From positions 124,035,572 through 124,099,571 of the forward strand of contig OX336389.2 in assembly GCA_946902985.2 (NCBI GenBank): DNA of 64,000 bases, read 5' to 3'. Position numbers and translations under genes: made by a program. This DNA comes from Meconema thalassinum. Its lineage: Eukaryota; Arthropoda; Insecta; Orthoptera; Tettigoniidae. The notes below the pieces were generated by a model, which was given only the letters and a program-made list of their open reading frames with translations, was not told the origin of the DNA and searched no databases. Positions 1 through 9,735 of this stretch are shown one piece after another; the stretch's first letter is position 1; each line of letters starts with the position of its first letter.

Positions 1-2893
1 AACTGATTTTGACCTTCTTTGAATTAATTATATCAAGCAGTTTTTTTGCATATCTGGTGTTGTCCATTCGGCAGACGTGACCAAAAAATTTCAATCGTCT
101 CTTACGCACGGTATCAGTGAACTTATTGATTACTGTGTACAAGTCTGTGGTTTTCCTTTTAATCCATATACCATTAACATAAACGGGGCCATATATTTTC
201 CTGAGAATTTTACGTTCCTGGATTTCGATTTCACCAATTTGAGAGTGGCCTCCCAGAGATATAGTTTCGGAGGCGTACAATGCTTCCGGAAGAACAACTG
301 TCTGGTAGTGCCGTAGTTTTGCATTTCGTGACATCACTCTTTTATTATAGTGATTCCATGTTATTCGGTATGCTTTCTGAAGTTTGGTAGCTCTTTCTAA
401 ATTAGCTTTCCTGTCCAATCCAGACGGTACAATAATTTCTCCTAAATATTTGAAGGAAGGTACGTGTCTAATTATTCCATAGTTGGTCTGTAGTGGAGAT
501 CTCGGGATATTCTGGTCTCCATTTACTATGAAATGCGTCTTCTCATACGATATTTGGAGTCCTGTCTTTGATGCTAACTCATGTAACTTCTCTATGGCAT
601 ACTTGGTTTCTTCACTAGTCTTGGTAAAGATAGCTAGATCATCAGCAAAAGCTAGGCATTTTACTTTTATTTTCTGTTCCAGAGTACCAATGCTTATGCC
701 TTTGATGTTGTTTTCCCACTCCCTGATGACTTTGTCCAACACTAAGTTAAAAAGCAGTGGGGAGAGGCCATCACCTTGTCGAACTCCGGTATGTACTTCG
801 AAAGGCTCTGATAGTTCACCTAGGAACTTCACTTGAGATGTTGTGTCAGTGAGAGTCTGGCGGATTAAGTCCCTGGTTTTCCTGTCAACTCTGAGCTCTT
901 CTAGGGTGTTCAGAACAGTTTGTCTGTCAATAGAATCATACGTCTTCTTAAAATCCACGAAGGTGACAAATGTGTTGGTACTGCGGCGTATCCTTAATAT
1001 CGTCTTTAGGCTCCAAATCTGCTCCGAACACGATCTACCTTTCCTAAAGCCTGCCTGGTATTCACCAATCAAATGATCAGTTTGTTGTTCTACTCTGTTT
1101 AAGAGTGCTTTAGATAATACCTTGTATATAATTGGTAAAAGTGATATACCTCTGTAGTTGTTGGGGTCTGCTCGGTCGCCCCTTTTATGCAACGGATGGA
1201 TAATGGCATTCTTCCAGTCCTTCGGAATTATTTCGCTCTCCCATATTTCTGTTAGGAGTGTATGAATTCTCCTTATGAGGTCATCTCCTCCTATTTTCAA
1301 CATCTCAGCAGTTATTCCATCGTTCCCAGGGGCTTTGTTATTTTTGAGTGATTGGATTATCTCTTTTATTTCTTGAGTTGTTGGGGGAAGAGAGTCTGGG
1401 TTTGGTACAGGTTTTTCAAACTGCAGTCTTTCCACTGGAGGATCACAGTTCAGTAGAGTTTGGAAATAATCAGCCAGTATCTTGCAGTTCTCCTTACTGT
1501 TTGTTTCTAGTCGTCCATTACGTCGACGGAAACTTAGAGTTGGTGGTTTGTACCCTGACAAGTCCTCACGGAATGTCTTGTAAAAATTTCGAGTGTTGTT
1601 TTTCTGGAAATCCTGTTCTAACCCTTCGAGTCTGATTTTGTTGTAGGCACGTTTTTCGCGCCGGATTGTTTTAGAGGTCAGTTTTTCAGTTTTTAGGAAG
1701 TTCTCCCATCTTTCCACTGTCCGATGTCCATTCCACTGATGCCATGCTTTGACTCGGTCATTGACGGCTTCATCGCACGTTGTGTTCCACCATCTGTGCT
1801 TTCTTTTCCTAGGTGGTTGTCCTAATTTCATGGCTGATGACTGTAATGTTTTGCGAAGGTCTGGCCACTCTCTAGGATTTTCTTCCTGTAAATCTCGTAC
1901 GAAAACCTCGGCGTTCTTCCTCAAGCAGTCCGGATCAACTCTTGGAAACCGGTTGCCTTTAGGTTTGGATCTGTTTGGTTGAAACCGAACCTTGATTTGC
2001 GTGAGGTAGTGATCCGAATCTACCACTCCCTTTCGTACCTTAACATTCTGAGTCTCCAGCATATTCTTTGCGGAAATAGCCACATGATCTATCTGAAATT
2101 CCCCTAATAACGGGTTAGGTGATCTCCAGGTTTTCGTTTTGTGTAATGGTCTCATAAAGTGCGTGGACATGAGTCTCAGCATGAATAATGTACAAAAGTT
2201 TATTAGACGCTCTCCATTCTTATTAGTCCGCCGATGTGCGGGATGGAGTCCTACTATTGATCTGTATATCTTCTCTCTGCCAACCTGTGCATTGAAATCC
2301 CCTAATAAGATTTTCACGTGATGTTTGGGGATTTTACTGGTAGTTTCCTCTAGTAATTCCCAAAAGTCTTCTACATTCTGTGGATTTCTCTTATTGTCTA
2401 TGTTAGTGGGAGCATGGGCATTTATCAAGGCATATGCCTTGTTGCTTGATTTTACTGTGAGCACTGAAATTCTTTCGCATGGCGATGTGAAGTCAATAAC
2501 TGAATCTAAGATAGTTTTCCTCACTGCAAAAGCCGTCCCAAACATTAATAAATTGCCTGTGATATTAATGGCTGGTTTACCCTTAAATATCCAGAAGTTT
2601 TCAGAGTCGAAATGGTTCTCATCTTGGAATCGTGTTTCCTGAATTGCTAGGATTTGAATATCAAATTTGTCCAGGACGTCAGTCAGTTGTGTGAGCTTTC
2701 CTGTTTTCAACAGGGTATTGATGTTAATAGTACCCAAGAAGTTCTTTTTCTTGGGGCGAAGAGATTTTGAGAAGCTCCGATCCTTCTCTGAAGCATGATT
2801 TCGTTCCCGATCCCCCAGAATCCGATGATCGGGAAAGACCGGACGTGTGTCCGGGGCCTGGGGTAGTTGCGTTAGTAGTGTGTGTTCCATCAT
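1..2893 (-). CDS. RTE-like non-LTR retrotransposon polyprotein (endonuclease + reverse transcriptase), runs off left edge
   Basis: Reading the minus strand from the ATG at 2893 (followed at once by a second ATG), I find no stop codon to base 1, about 964 codons. The N-terminal part is an APE-type endonuclease: INTLLKTGK, AIQETR, LLGDFNAQVG near 2302, then FQIDHVAI and DSDHY. The second half is a reverse transcriptase: NNKAPGNDG, RGISLLPI, FRKGRS, FVDFKKTYDSID, GVRQGDGLSPLLFN and the catalytic FADD near 650-638. The C-terminal part (KILRKIYGP, RRLKFFGHVCRM) resembles RTE-type LINEs. The protein would nick target DNA and copy the LINE RNA by target-primed reverse transcription. One residue departs from the usual KAYDS (KTYDS). 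The stop codon and 3' end lie outside the window. Clade placement is from motif memory, not a tree. Confidence 0.85.
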   Translation of the reverse strand, partial: MMEHTLLTQLPQAPDTRPVFPDHRILGDRERNHASEKDRSFSKSLRPKKKNFLGTININTLLKTGKLTQLTDVLDKFDIQILAIQETRFQDENHFDSENFWIFKGKPAINITGNLLMFGTAFAVRKTILDSVIDFTSPCERISVLTVKSSNKAYALINAHAPTNIDNKRNPQNVEDFWELLEETTSKIPKHHVKILLGDFNAQVGREKIYRSIVGLHPAHRRTNKNGERLINFCTLFMLRLMSTHFMRPLHKTKTWRSPNPLLGEFQIDHVAISAKNMLETQNVKVRKGVVDSDHYLTQIKVRFQPNRSKPKGNRFPRVDPDCLRKNAEVFVRDLQEENPREWPDLRKTLQSSAMKLGQPPRKRKHRWWNTTCDEAVNDRVKAWHQWNGHRTVERWENFLKTEKLTSKTIRREKRAYNKIRLEGLEQDFQKNNTRNFYKTFREDLSGYKPPTLSFRRRNGRLETNSKENCKILADYFQTLLNCDPPVERLQFEKPVPNPDSLPPTTQEIKEIIQSLKNNKAPGNDGITAEMLKIGGDDLIRRIHTLLTEIWESEIIPKDWKNAIIHPLHKRGDRADPNNYRGISLLPIIYKVLSKALLNRVEQQTDHLIGEYQAGFRKGRSCSEQIWSLKTILRIRRSTNTFVTFVDFKKTYDSIDRQTVLNTLEELRVDRKTRDLIRQTLTDTTSQVKFLGELSEPFEVHTGVRQGDGLSPLLFNLVLDKVIREWENNIKGISIGTLEQKIKVKCLAFADDLAIFTKTSEETKYAIEKLHELASKTGLQISYEKTHFIVNGDQNIPRSPLQTNYGIIRHVPSFKYLGEIIVPSGLDRKANLERATKLQKAYRITWNHYNKRVMSRNAKLRHYQTVVLPEALYASETISLGGHSQIGEIEIQERKILRKIYGPVYVNGIWIKRKTTDLYTVINKFTDTVRKRRLKFFGHVCRMDNTRYAKKLLDIINSKKVKIS

Positions 2894-3143
2894 GCCTTAG
2901 TTACAAGTTGAATATACAACTAGTGGTGATCTTAAGATAAGATCACGAAATTACTACTCGATTGTTGAGATCGAGAGGTGCCTCTAGGTGTTCTCTGGCT
3001 TAAGTGTGTTTGGTCCGCGAGAGCTATTTTATTTCGCTCAAGTCCGCCGGCAAGCCGGTGAGGACCCCCCTATCCGCCACCTGGGACGCGCCACGTCGGA
3101 GTATCACCTCTCCGCCTGCTACGACAGCGTAGTAGGTTCGTGG
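2894..3143 (-). other. 5' untranslated region of the RTE-like LINE
   Basis: About 250 bp, partly GC-rich, upstream (minus sense) of the double ATG at 2893. It has no ORF in the LINE frame. It ends exactly where the (TTA)n start of the Gypsy-1 LTR begins, so the LINE appears full length at its 5' side. It may hold the internal promoter; no promoter motif was identified. Confidence 0.55.
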
Positions 3144-3144
3144 A

Positions 3145-3177
<33 letters not shown>

Positions 3178-4388
3178 GGTATTTTTTGGAGCATTTTTAT
3201 AAAATTATAAGCATACAGATAGGTTTTCTATGTCTTAGAAAACACTATCAAGCAAATTATTACGAACGACATTATCATAGAAAATTATGTGATTGCGGAA
3301 TTTTACGGAGTTTCGTCAGTTAGGGTATTATGAGAGACATGACTCACTGGGAATTCAGATACAGGCTGATTCTTGTCAAGAAGCATTACGCAAGCCTGGG
3401 TCGCAGCGTCAAGAAAAGGCGGATAGTATGGAACGGCAATCGACTTCACCCTCCCACCGAGTTTAATGAGCCAGAGGTGGGGAAGTAGCGCGTGGGGAGC
3501 AGCCAATCAGTGGAGACCACGTAAGCTGGAAGTCGGCACTGGAGTGGGAAGCCGACGAGTGCATATATCGTTTGGCGCGCCGTGGAATAAAGAACAATAG
3601 GTGTAAGACTTGACCAGTACGGTTGCACGTGTGAGTCGCTCCGATGCTCCGTGGAGTGGAGGACTATCTTTGTAAAACTTAACCAGTGTGGTTGTACGAG
3701 TGTATGGCTCCGATGTTCGGACCATAAAGTCACCAAATCTACAAGTATATCATCTACTAACGAAGAAGATGACGGCGTCCAGGAAACAGTGGGAAGCTCT
3801 CTTCATCATCCAGTACGAGGGACATGCTTCGGCAATTTCCAGTGGTAAGCGCGAATGACACAGAAATACGCAATCTCTCGTTTCTCTTTGTTTTATATTC
3901 AATATTTCAGTAACTTCATAGCTTGGGAATAAGAGTAAAATCAATAATTTATCAAACTCCGTTTTCACGTAATTCTCTATCGGTAATATTAAAATCGCAA
4001 CGCTCCAATTTAAATTTTAACTTCTTATTATTATTATTAATTTTGCAATACTTGTTTTATATAATAATTCATTTCTTTTAACAATGCAATCTTTGCTTTC
4101 AGTAGGTAGCATTAGATATAGACCAATTCCTTCTCCTGATACAATTGTTTGTTGGGTTAATGATCAAATCATACCACGATCTGAGTGAATAGATTCTTGA
4201 AGGTGTTCTACCAGAGCTAGACGTTGTTAATTACAAATTTAGATTTCAACATTGCGTTGAGGTCTTGGCGCCCATTAAAACAACATAGCTTAGGCAAAGG
4301 TAAACAGTTACATTTATCACCAAACAGTAAGGACCAGTCAAAACGTTTCATTTGTACGCTCAACAAGGAGCAAAGCATACCCGTTACA
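3144..4388 (+). repeat. 5' LTR of Gypsy-1
   Basis: Nearly identical to 10922-12174. It starts in a (TTA)n tract and lacks the TGTT found at the start of the right copy, so its first four bases are missing or replaced. It ends CCCGTTACA. It should hold the promoter and polyadenylation signal; an AATAAAGAAC near 3585 could be a poly(A) signal. Small ORFs within it are not credible genes. Confidence 0.85.
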
Positions 4389-4500
4389 TTGTCGCCGACA
4401 ACTTGGGGCTGAAAACCTAATAACACTTGTGGAAGGAGAAGGGTATATATTTCTGTGCCTGTATGTTGGGGGTTATTTGTCTGTATCAGTGTATATCATT
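4389..4500 (+). other. Gypsy-1 leader and primer-binding region
   Basis: Between the LTR end and the gag ATG. The first bases, TTGTCGCCGACAACTTGGGG, do not start with the TGG expected of a primer site complementary to a tRNA CCA end. TTGTC and GACAA form a 5-bp hairpin with a 3-base loop. The priming mechanism is unresolved. Confidence 0.5.
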
Positions 4501-6426
4501 ATGGGGGATGAGAAAGAAAGACAGATGAGGTTACGTAGTGGTCATCAACTGGAGAGTGATGATACGAGCAGTATGTCGAGTGATGGTAGTACCGGGGTAG
4601 CGGAGGTAAATCCCGATACTGAAACAGGGAGTGTAGGCGGCCAACCAGAATTAAAAACTTTACTTCTCGAGTTTATGTATCAGTACAAAGTTAGTAGTGA
4701 TGCCTTAAATGCAAAGTTAGAACAGAATAATGCAAGATTAGAACAAAACAGTAGGGAAAATAAAGAAAGTACAGACGCTTTAAATGCTAAATTAGAACAA
4801 AACAGTAGGGAAAATAAAGAAAGTACAGACGCTTTGAATGCTAAACTGGAATAAAACAACGCTAAACTAGAACAAAACAGTAGGGAACATAAAGAAAGTA
4901 CAGATGCCTTAAATGCTAAACTGGAACAAAACAACGCTAAACTAGAACAAAACAGTAGGGAAATCAGTGATAAATTTGAGCTGATTAGAGGTGAGATCAG
5001 AGGGGTGATGGAAGAGAAGGCTAAAGAGATTATTGCAGATGTAGACAGAAAATTAGGAAAAGTACAGGAGGAGTTTGAAATTAGAATCAGTACACAGGCT
5101 GAAAATTTAAAAGAACTAGTGCAACTGGAAACACAGCAGGTCAAAAAGCAATTGGGGGGAGAAATTGACAAAATTCAGGTAGCTACTAAAGAGGTTAAGG
5201 AACAGCTGGGGGGTAGAATTGAGAAAGTCCACTCGCAAATAGTTGCAGAAGTTAATGATTTAAGAGAGAATAATAGAGAGAGCATTAGCAAGATTGAGGA
5301 GAAACAAGCAAAGCTATATGATAAAGTAGAAGAATCAGAAGGAAACATTAAATTAACAGTAAACAGTATTGAGAGGAAGGCTGAGAAGAAAATCGCAGTA
5401 TTAGAATTAAAATTAAAAGCTAGGATCAGGCAAGAAAATAGTCAGAATAGGCCAGTTTTTGTGAATAGCACACACAGGGGGGTAGAACTGGGTAAGTTCA
5501 GCAATCGACAGGGGTGCCCAATGGAGTTCATGAATACTATAGAAAATAAATTCGGGGAGAGAATGGAAAATGGTAGTATTGAGTGGTGCCAGGTAGTTGA
5601 AAATTTAGAACGAGTGTTTGTGGGGGAAACGAGGAATTGGTTTGCTGTCTACAGAGACAAGTTTACTGATATTAATGATTTTAAAATGAAATTCTTTGAA
5701 AAGTTCTGGAATGAGGTTATTCAGTCGCAGCATCGTGAGGGAGTAGTGTGTGGTAAATATAACCCTAAAGGAAGCTCCACCATGACCGAATACTTTTTAG
5801 GGCAGGTATTAGTGTGTAAATATCTGGATGGCTTGAAGGAGGAAAGTGATGTGGTGAGGTTCCTACTTAGGCACTTTCCCTATAGGATCAAGGAGGCTGC
5901 TTGTATCCAGAATGTAAAGACTATATCACAAGTAGAAAATTTGTTAAGCACATTTGATGCACTAGGGAGAGGGGGTTATGAGGACAATTTTAATAGGAAC
6001 CAGGGTAATAATAATAATAGGCCTAATGAAGCCAGGCATCAGGAAGTTCAAGGGAACGGTGGCGAAGGGGCCAGCGCTCAAAATAGAAATAATAATAATA
6101 ATAATAATCAGCTAAATCAGAACAGAGGAAATGGCTATGGTAATCAGTATCAAGGGAGGAACAATGATTTCAGGGGAAATCAAGGGAGGAACAATGATTA
6201 CAGGGGAAATCAAGGGAGAAACAATGATTTCAGGGGAAACCAAGGGAGAAATTATAATGACAATAATTACAACCAGAATAGGGGTCAAGGAAGAGGACAG
6301 CCTAGTGGTAGTAATATACAGCCAAACAATGACAACACAGCCCAGAACAACCAGACCAGTGCAGTAGTTAGTAGTACTACAGCCAGTTGTAGCGGTTCTT
6401 TAAACGCGAACCAGGCTGCGAAGTAA
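4501..6426 (+). pseudogene. gag: Gypsy-1 gag, interrupted by one in-frame stop
   Basis: Gag forms the virus-like particle that packages the element RNA. I choose the ATG at 4501 (MGDEKERQMRLRSG), because the longer open frame upstream begins only at a GTG. TAA at 4852-4854 interrupts the frame, and the same frame resumes and is open to 6426. The stop lies in a tandem repeat of coiled-coil units (DALNAKLEQN...); the sister unit has CAA at that position, so it looks like a point mutation. Order of parts: acidic N-terminus, long coiled coil to about 5450, capsid-like domain 5530-5960 (WCQVVENLERVF, FKMKFFEKFW), then an Asn/Gly/Arg-rich tail with NQGRNNDFRG-type repeats at 6150-6250. I see no CCHC zinc knuckle. 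The gene ends with a TAA just after a slippery heptamer. Confidence 0.8.
6399..6405 (+). promoter_or_regulatory. Candidate -1 ribosomal frameshift site (TTTAAAC)
   Basis: The heptamer TTTAAAC sits 19 bases before the gag stop, in the canonical phase: gag codons read TCT TTA AAC. Its -1 frame is open from 6393 to the TAA at 6551-6553 and reads a plausible acidic stretch (SVACPVDTIIQEPYDLN). A weak hairpin begins six bases downstream: CAGGCTG (6412-6418) can pair with CAGTCTG (6438-6444), one G-T pair, 19-base loop. Such heptamers drive -1 frameshifting in many retroelements and RNA viruses. Function here is inferred. Confidence 0.6.
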
Positions 6427-6553
6427 GGTCAGAATCTCAGTCTGTAGCATGCCCTGTCGATACAATTATACAGGAACCCTATGACCTAAATGTTAGAAAT
6501 GAATTATTACATGAACTAAATGATGAAGGTATTATTCAGGCCCATAGTTAAAT
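6406..6553 (+). other. Open -1 frame linking gag to pol
   Basis: About 49 codons in the frame a ribosome would enter after slipping at 6399-6405. It overlaps the first codons of the pol ORF (ATG at 6520) but lies in a different frame, and the pol frame has stops at 6445-6447 and 6517-6519. A further one-base change around 6520-6550 would therefore have to separate this copy from an expressed parent. It may be the N-terminus of the protease segment. Confidence 0.45.
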
Positions 6554-9500
6554 GTAACGTGTCCGAGGCGTACACAGATGTTTTAATTGATAGTGGTTGT
6601 ATGAAGAGTTGCATAAGTAGTGCATTTTATAATAAAATGAAAGGAACTGGAGTAAATTTTGAGGAGATGCCAATTAAAAGTACTTTTGTTATCACAGCTG
6701 TTGGGAAGAGGTCTAAAGTAATTTCTAAGCAAGTTTTAGTAGACATTAAAATTAATAATCATATAGAAAAGCAGATTTGTCTTGTAATTCCAAATGTAGT
6801 ATTCAGTGTTATCTTGGGTTCAGAGTGGCTACGTAGAGTGTCTGGTAACTTATGTTATGATGTAGGGAGTTTGAAATTTAAATGGGGTGAGTCTGAAGTA
6901 GAAGTAGCGTTCAATGACCATATTCAGAGAAGTAGTATTGTAGGTGTAATTTGTACTTTAAATGAGATATCGCCAGCCGTAGAGCGGGGTTCTCCATGTT
7001 TTGTGGGCAGTGTGATTACGAACGGTAGTCTAGAGGACTCGTTACGTGATGCTGCATTTCAGGGAAATATAGAGGATGAACAGTGTGTTCGGCTCTATGA
7101 TGTGTTATTGTGTAATAGGAGAGTTTTTGAGGATCGCATTGGTATGGCCAATTGCTATACACATTCATTGAACGTTATTGATAGGTCAGTATTCACAGGA
7201 CATAGATATCCTGTACCTTTCGCTTATCAGAGTGCAGTTAAGGCACAAATTAACCAGATGCTTAAAGATGGGATTATTGAGCACTCTAACAGTCCGTATG
7301 TTAATTCTTTGATCACGGTACCCAAGGCCGACGGCACAGTTCGTATTTGTTTAGACGCTCGTTTGGTTAACAGTAGAATTAGTTCAGATCAGCTGAAATC
7401 TATGTCAATAGAGGAGTTAATGCAAACATTTGAGGGGAAGAAGTATTTCACTTGTGTAGATTTGAGTTCCAGTTTTTGGCAAGTGCCACTTATGTACGAA
7501 GATAGACCATTTACAGCTTTTAGTCATAAATATAACCTTTATCAGTTTTGCAGGGTACCTTATGGGCTAAAGAGTAGTTCAGCAGCTTTAATTAGGGCTT
7601 TAAACATCACATTAGGGGATGACACAGGAGATTTTGTAACCATTTACATTGATGATATGGTAATTAGTTCACGCAGTTTTGAGGAGCATCTACGCCATTT
7701 AGATATAGTTTCTCAAAAGTTAGATCAGGCAGGGTTCACTTTGAAGCTGTCTAAGTCGTCATTCTGTCAGTCAGAAGTGACATTTTTAGGTCATAGAGTG
7801 TCGAGTAGAGGTGTTACACCAGAAGAAAGTAGGGTTAATAAGATACTTAACGCAGAGGTTCCACAGAATGTTAAACAGTTAAAAACTTACCTGGGAATTT
7901 GCAACTTTTTCAGGAGGTTCGTTCTTAAATACTCAGGGTTGGTAGAACCATTTAGGGAATTGCTTAAAAGTGGGACTCGGTGGAGATGGGAGTCCAAGCA
8001 TGAACAGGCTTTTAGAGCGCTGAAGGAAGGATTTGAGAAAGCTGTAGTGCTGAAATATCCGTTAAAAGATAAGGAATATGTGGTTAAGACAGATGCTTCA
8101 CATATAGGCATTGCTGGAGTATTATGTCAGAAAGATGATGAGGGTAATCTGTGCATTGTATCTTTAGCCTCGCGAGGACTGACAGCAGCAGAGAAAAGAT
8201 ACACGATTACTGAGTTAGAGCTTTTAGGTATTGTTTTCAGTTTAGGGAAATTTAGAATGTATTTAGTAGGGGGGAAATTTGAGATCCATACAGATCACCA
8301 TGCATTACTGTATATGAGGACTTGTAAACTCAGTTCTAACAGAGTTAGTAGGTGGATTCTTGCTCTGCAGGAATACGAATTCACAGTAAAATATATTAAA
8401 GGTAAAGATAACATTCTTGCAGACATGCTATCAAGGGACACTAATTTATGTAGGGATTATCCTGTGGTTAAAGCAGAGGGCGGTATTTTAATATGTGCAT
8501 GTGTGGACAGTAGCAACAGGGCATCGTTACAGACACTGAGAAATATGCTAGTGGAGCAACTTGATGACGTTAAGTTAAGGGAGCCACTGGCTAGGTTGGA
8601 AATAGGTGAAGAAGAGTATGTGAAAGTAGGACGGTTCACGTACAAGATGCAGGATGGGCTTCTTGCAAGGAAATGTAGGAATAATCGGTGGGCAATATGT
8701 GTTCCTGCCACTTTGCGGGAGGAGCTAATTTGGTTCATTCATAGGGAATTAGGACACTTTGGTGCTGCTAAGGTCTTCTATGAAATTGGTCGTGACTTCA
8801 TTTGGAGTAAAATGGGAAGGGATGTTAGGAGAATTTTAGCTAAGTGTGACACCTGTCAAAGGAGTAAATATCCAGTTAAATATTTAGTGGGGGAGAGATC
8901 TGCAGTTCTCACCAGTAGTCCCGGCGAACTACTGTGTGTGGATTTATTTGGCCCGATCGTTAAAGGACAGTACGGCTACGAGTACATTTTTATAGTTATT
9001 GACGCTTTTAGTAAGTATGTCAAGCTATATCCGCTAAGGAAAGCCACGGGACTAGCGTGTAGCCGTCTGATCATTAATAAGTATGTACCTGAGTTTGGCC
9101 TTCCTCTCAGGATACTATCTGACAGTGGACCACAGTTTACTGCAAAGAAATGGAGAACCAGTATGCAGGAAGCTGGTATTACACACGTTCATTCCTCTGT
9201 AAGGTACCCTCAGGGTAATTCTGCAGAGCGTCCATTAAGGGAAGTGGCTCGTCTTTTTCGAACTCTAGTGCATGACAAGCATACGGCCTGGGTTGGACAC
9301 CTTCCCAAGGTCGAGACTTGGCTGAATTCTGTCCAGCATGAGAGCACGAAATTGACGCCATACGAAGTTCACTTCGGAAAAAGACCACAAAATGAACTAG
9401 CGAGGGTGTTGGGTTTAAATGAGGGTAAGCAACCGGGGATGGATTACATTGTCCAGTTGGCGAAACAGAATTTATCTAAGTCAGCACAAAAGAGAATTCG

Positions 9501-9735
9501 CCAACAAAAAGAAACTAAATTTGACCTATTCGAGCCGGGAGACAGAGTCTTACTTAGAGTGCCGAAACAGTCAAATAAGCTAGAGAAAGTCATGTCCAAG
9601 TTCTTTTATCTCTACGAGGGCCCATTTATAGTTTCCAAACGTATTGGCAAAACAGCATATGTGCTGGAGAATAGTGAGGGAAACAGATTATACGGGACGT
9701 ATAATATACATAGTCTCCGAAAGTATGTGTCATAA
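6520..9735 (+). CDS. pol: Gypsy-1 pol polyprotein (protease, RT, RNase H, integrase)
   Basis: Uninterrupted ORF of 1071 codons. The aspartic protease motif is DVLIDSGC, about residue 22. The reverse transcriptase spans about residues 245-420: VPKADGTVRICLDAR, FTCVDLSSSFWQVPL, catalytic YIDDM, FLGHRVSSRGV. RNase H follows with KTDASHIG, TELELLG and HTDHHAL. The integrase has an HHCC zinc finger (HRELGHFG...CDTCQRSK), then a DDE core with CVDLFGPI, SDSGPQF and SAERPLRE, and a C-terminal tail (PGDRVLLR, YEGPFIV). All catalytic residues I expect are present, so the enzymes look intact. The first ATG follows a stop, and expression probably depended on the frameshift region upstream. It ends at TAA with no env behind it. 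Confidence 0.9.
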   Translation: MMKVLFRPIVKCNVSEAYTDVLIDSGCMKSCISSAFYNKMKGTGVNFEEMPIKSTFVITAVGKRSKVISKQVLVDIKINNHIEKQICLVIPNVVFSVILGSEWLRRVSGNLCYDVGSLKFKWGESEVEVAFNDHIQRSSIVGVICTLNEISPAVERGSPCFVGSVITNGSLEDSLRDAAFQGNIEDEQCVRLYDVLLCNRRVFEDRIGMANCYTHSLNVIDRSVFTGHRYPVPFAYQSAVKAQINQMLKDGIIEHSNSPYVNSLITVPKADGTVRICLDARLVNSRISSDQLKSMSIEELMQTFEGKKYFTCVDLSSSFWQVPLMYEDRPFTAFSHKYNLYQFCRVPYGLKSSSAALIRALNITLGDDTGDFVTIYIDDMVISSRSFEEHLRHLDIVSQKLDQAGFTLKLSKSSFCQSEVTFLGHRVSSRGVTPEESRVNKILNAEVPQNVKQLKTYLGICNFFRRFVLKYSGLVEPFRELLKSGTRWRWESKHEQAFRALKEGFEKAVVLKYPLKDKEYVVKTDASHIGIAGVLCQKDDEGNLCIVSLASRGLTAAEKRYTITELELLGIVFSLGKFRMYLVGGKFEIHTDHHALLYMRTCKLSSNRVSRWILALQEYEFTVKYIKGKDNILADMLSRDTNLCRDYPVVKAEGGILICACVDSSNRASLQTLRNMLVEQLDDVKLREPLARLEIGEEEYVKVGRFTYKMQDGLLARKCRNNRWAICVPATLREELIWFIHRELGHFGAAKVFYEIGRDFIWSKMGRDVRRILAKCDTCQRSKYPVKYLVGERSAVLTSSPGELLCVDLFGPIVKGQYGYEYIFIVIDAFSKYVKLYPLRKATGLACSRLIINKYVPEFGLPLRILSDSGPQFTAKKWRTSMQEAGITHVHSSVRYPQGNSAERPLREVARLFRTLVHDKHTAWVGHLPKVETWLNSVQHESTKLTPYEVHFGKRPQNELARVLGLNEGKQPGMDYIVQLAKQNLSKSAQKRIRQQKETKFDLFEPGDRVLLRVPKQSNKLEKVMSKFFYLYEGPFIVSKRIGKTAYVLENSEGNRLYGTYNIHSLRKYVS

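Noticed and set aside
3303..3848. Small ORFs in the Gypsy-1 LTR, repeated at 11088-11633
   Set aside because: They recur only because the LTR is duplicated and overlap each other on both strands; no domain.
4680..5171. 163-codon Ser/Leu-rich minus ORF
   Set aside because: It is the reverse shadow of the gag coiled-coil repeats.
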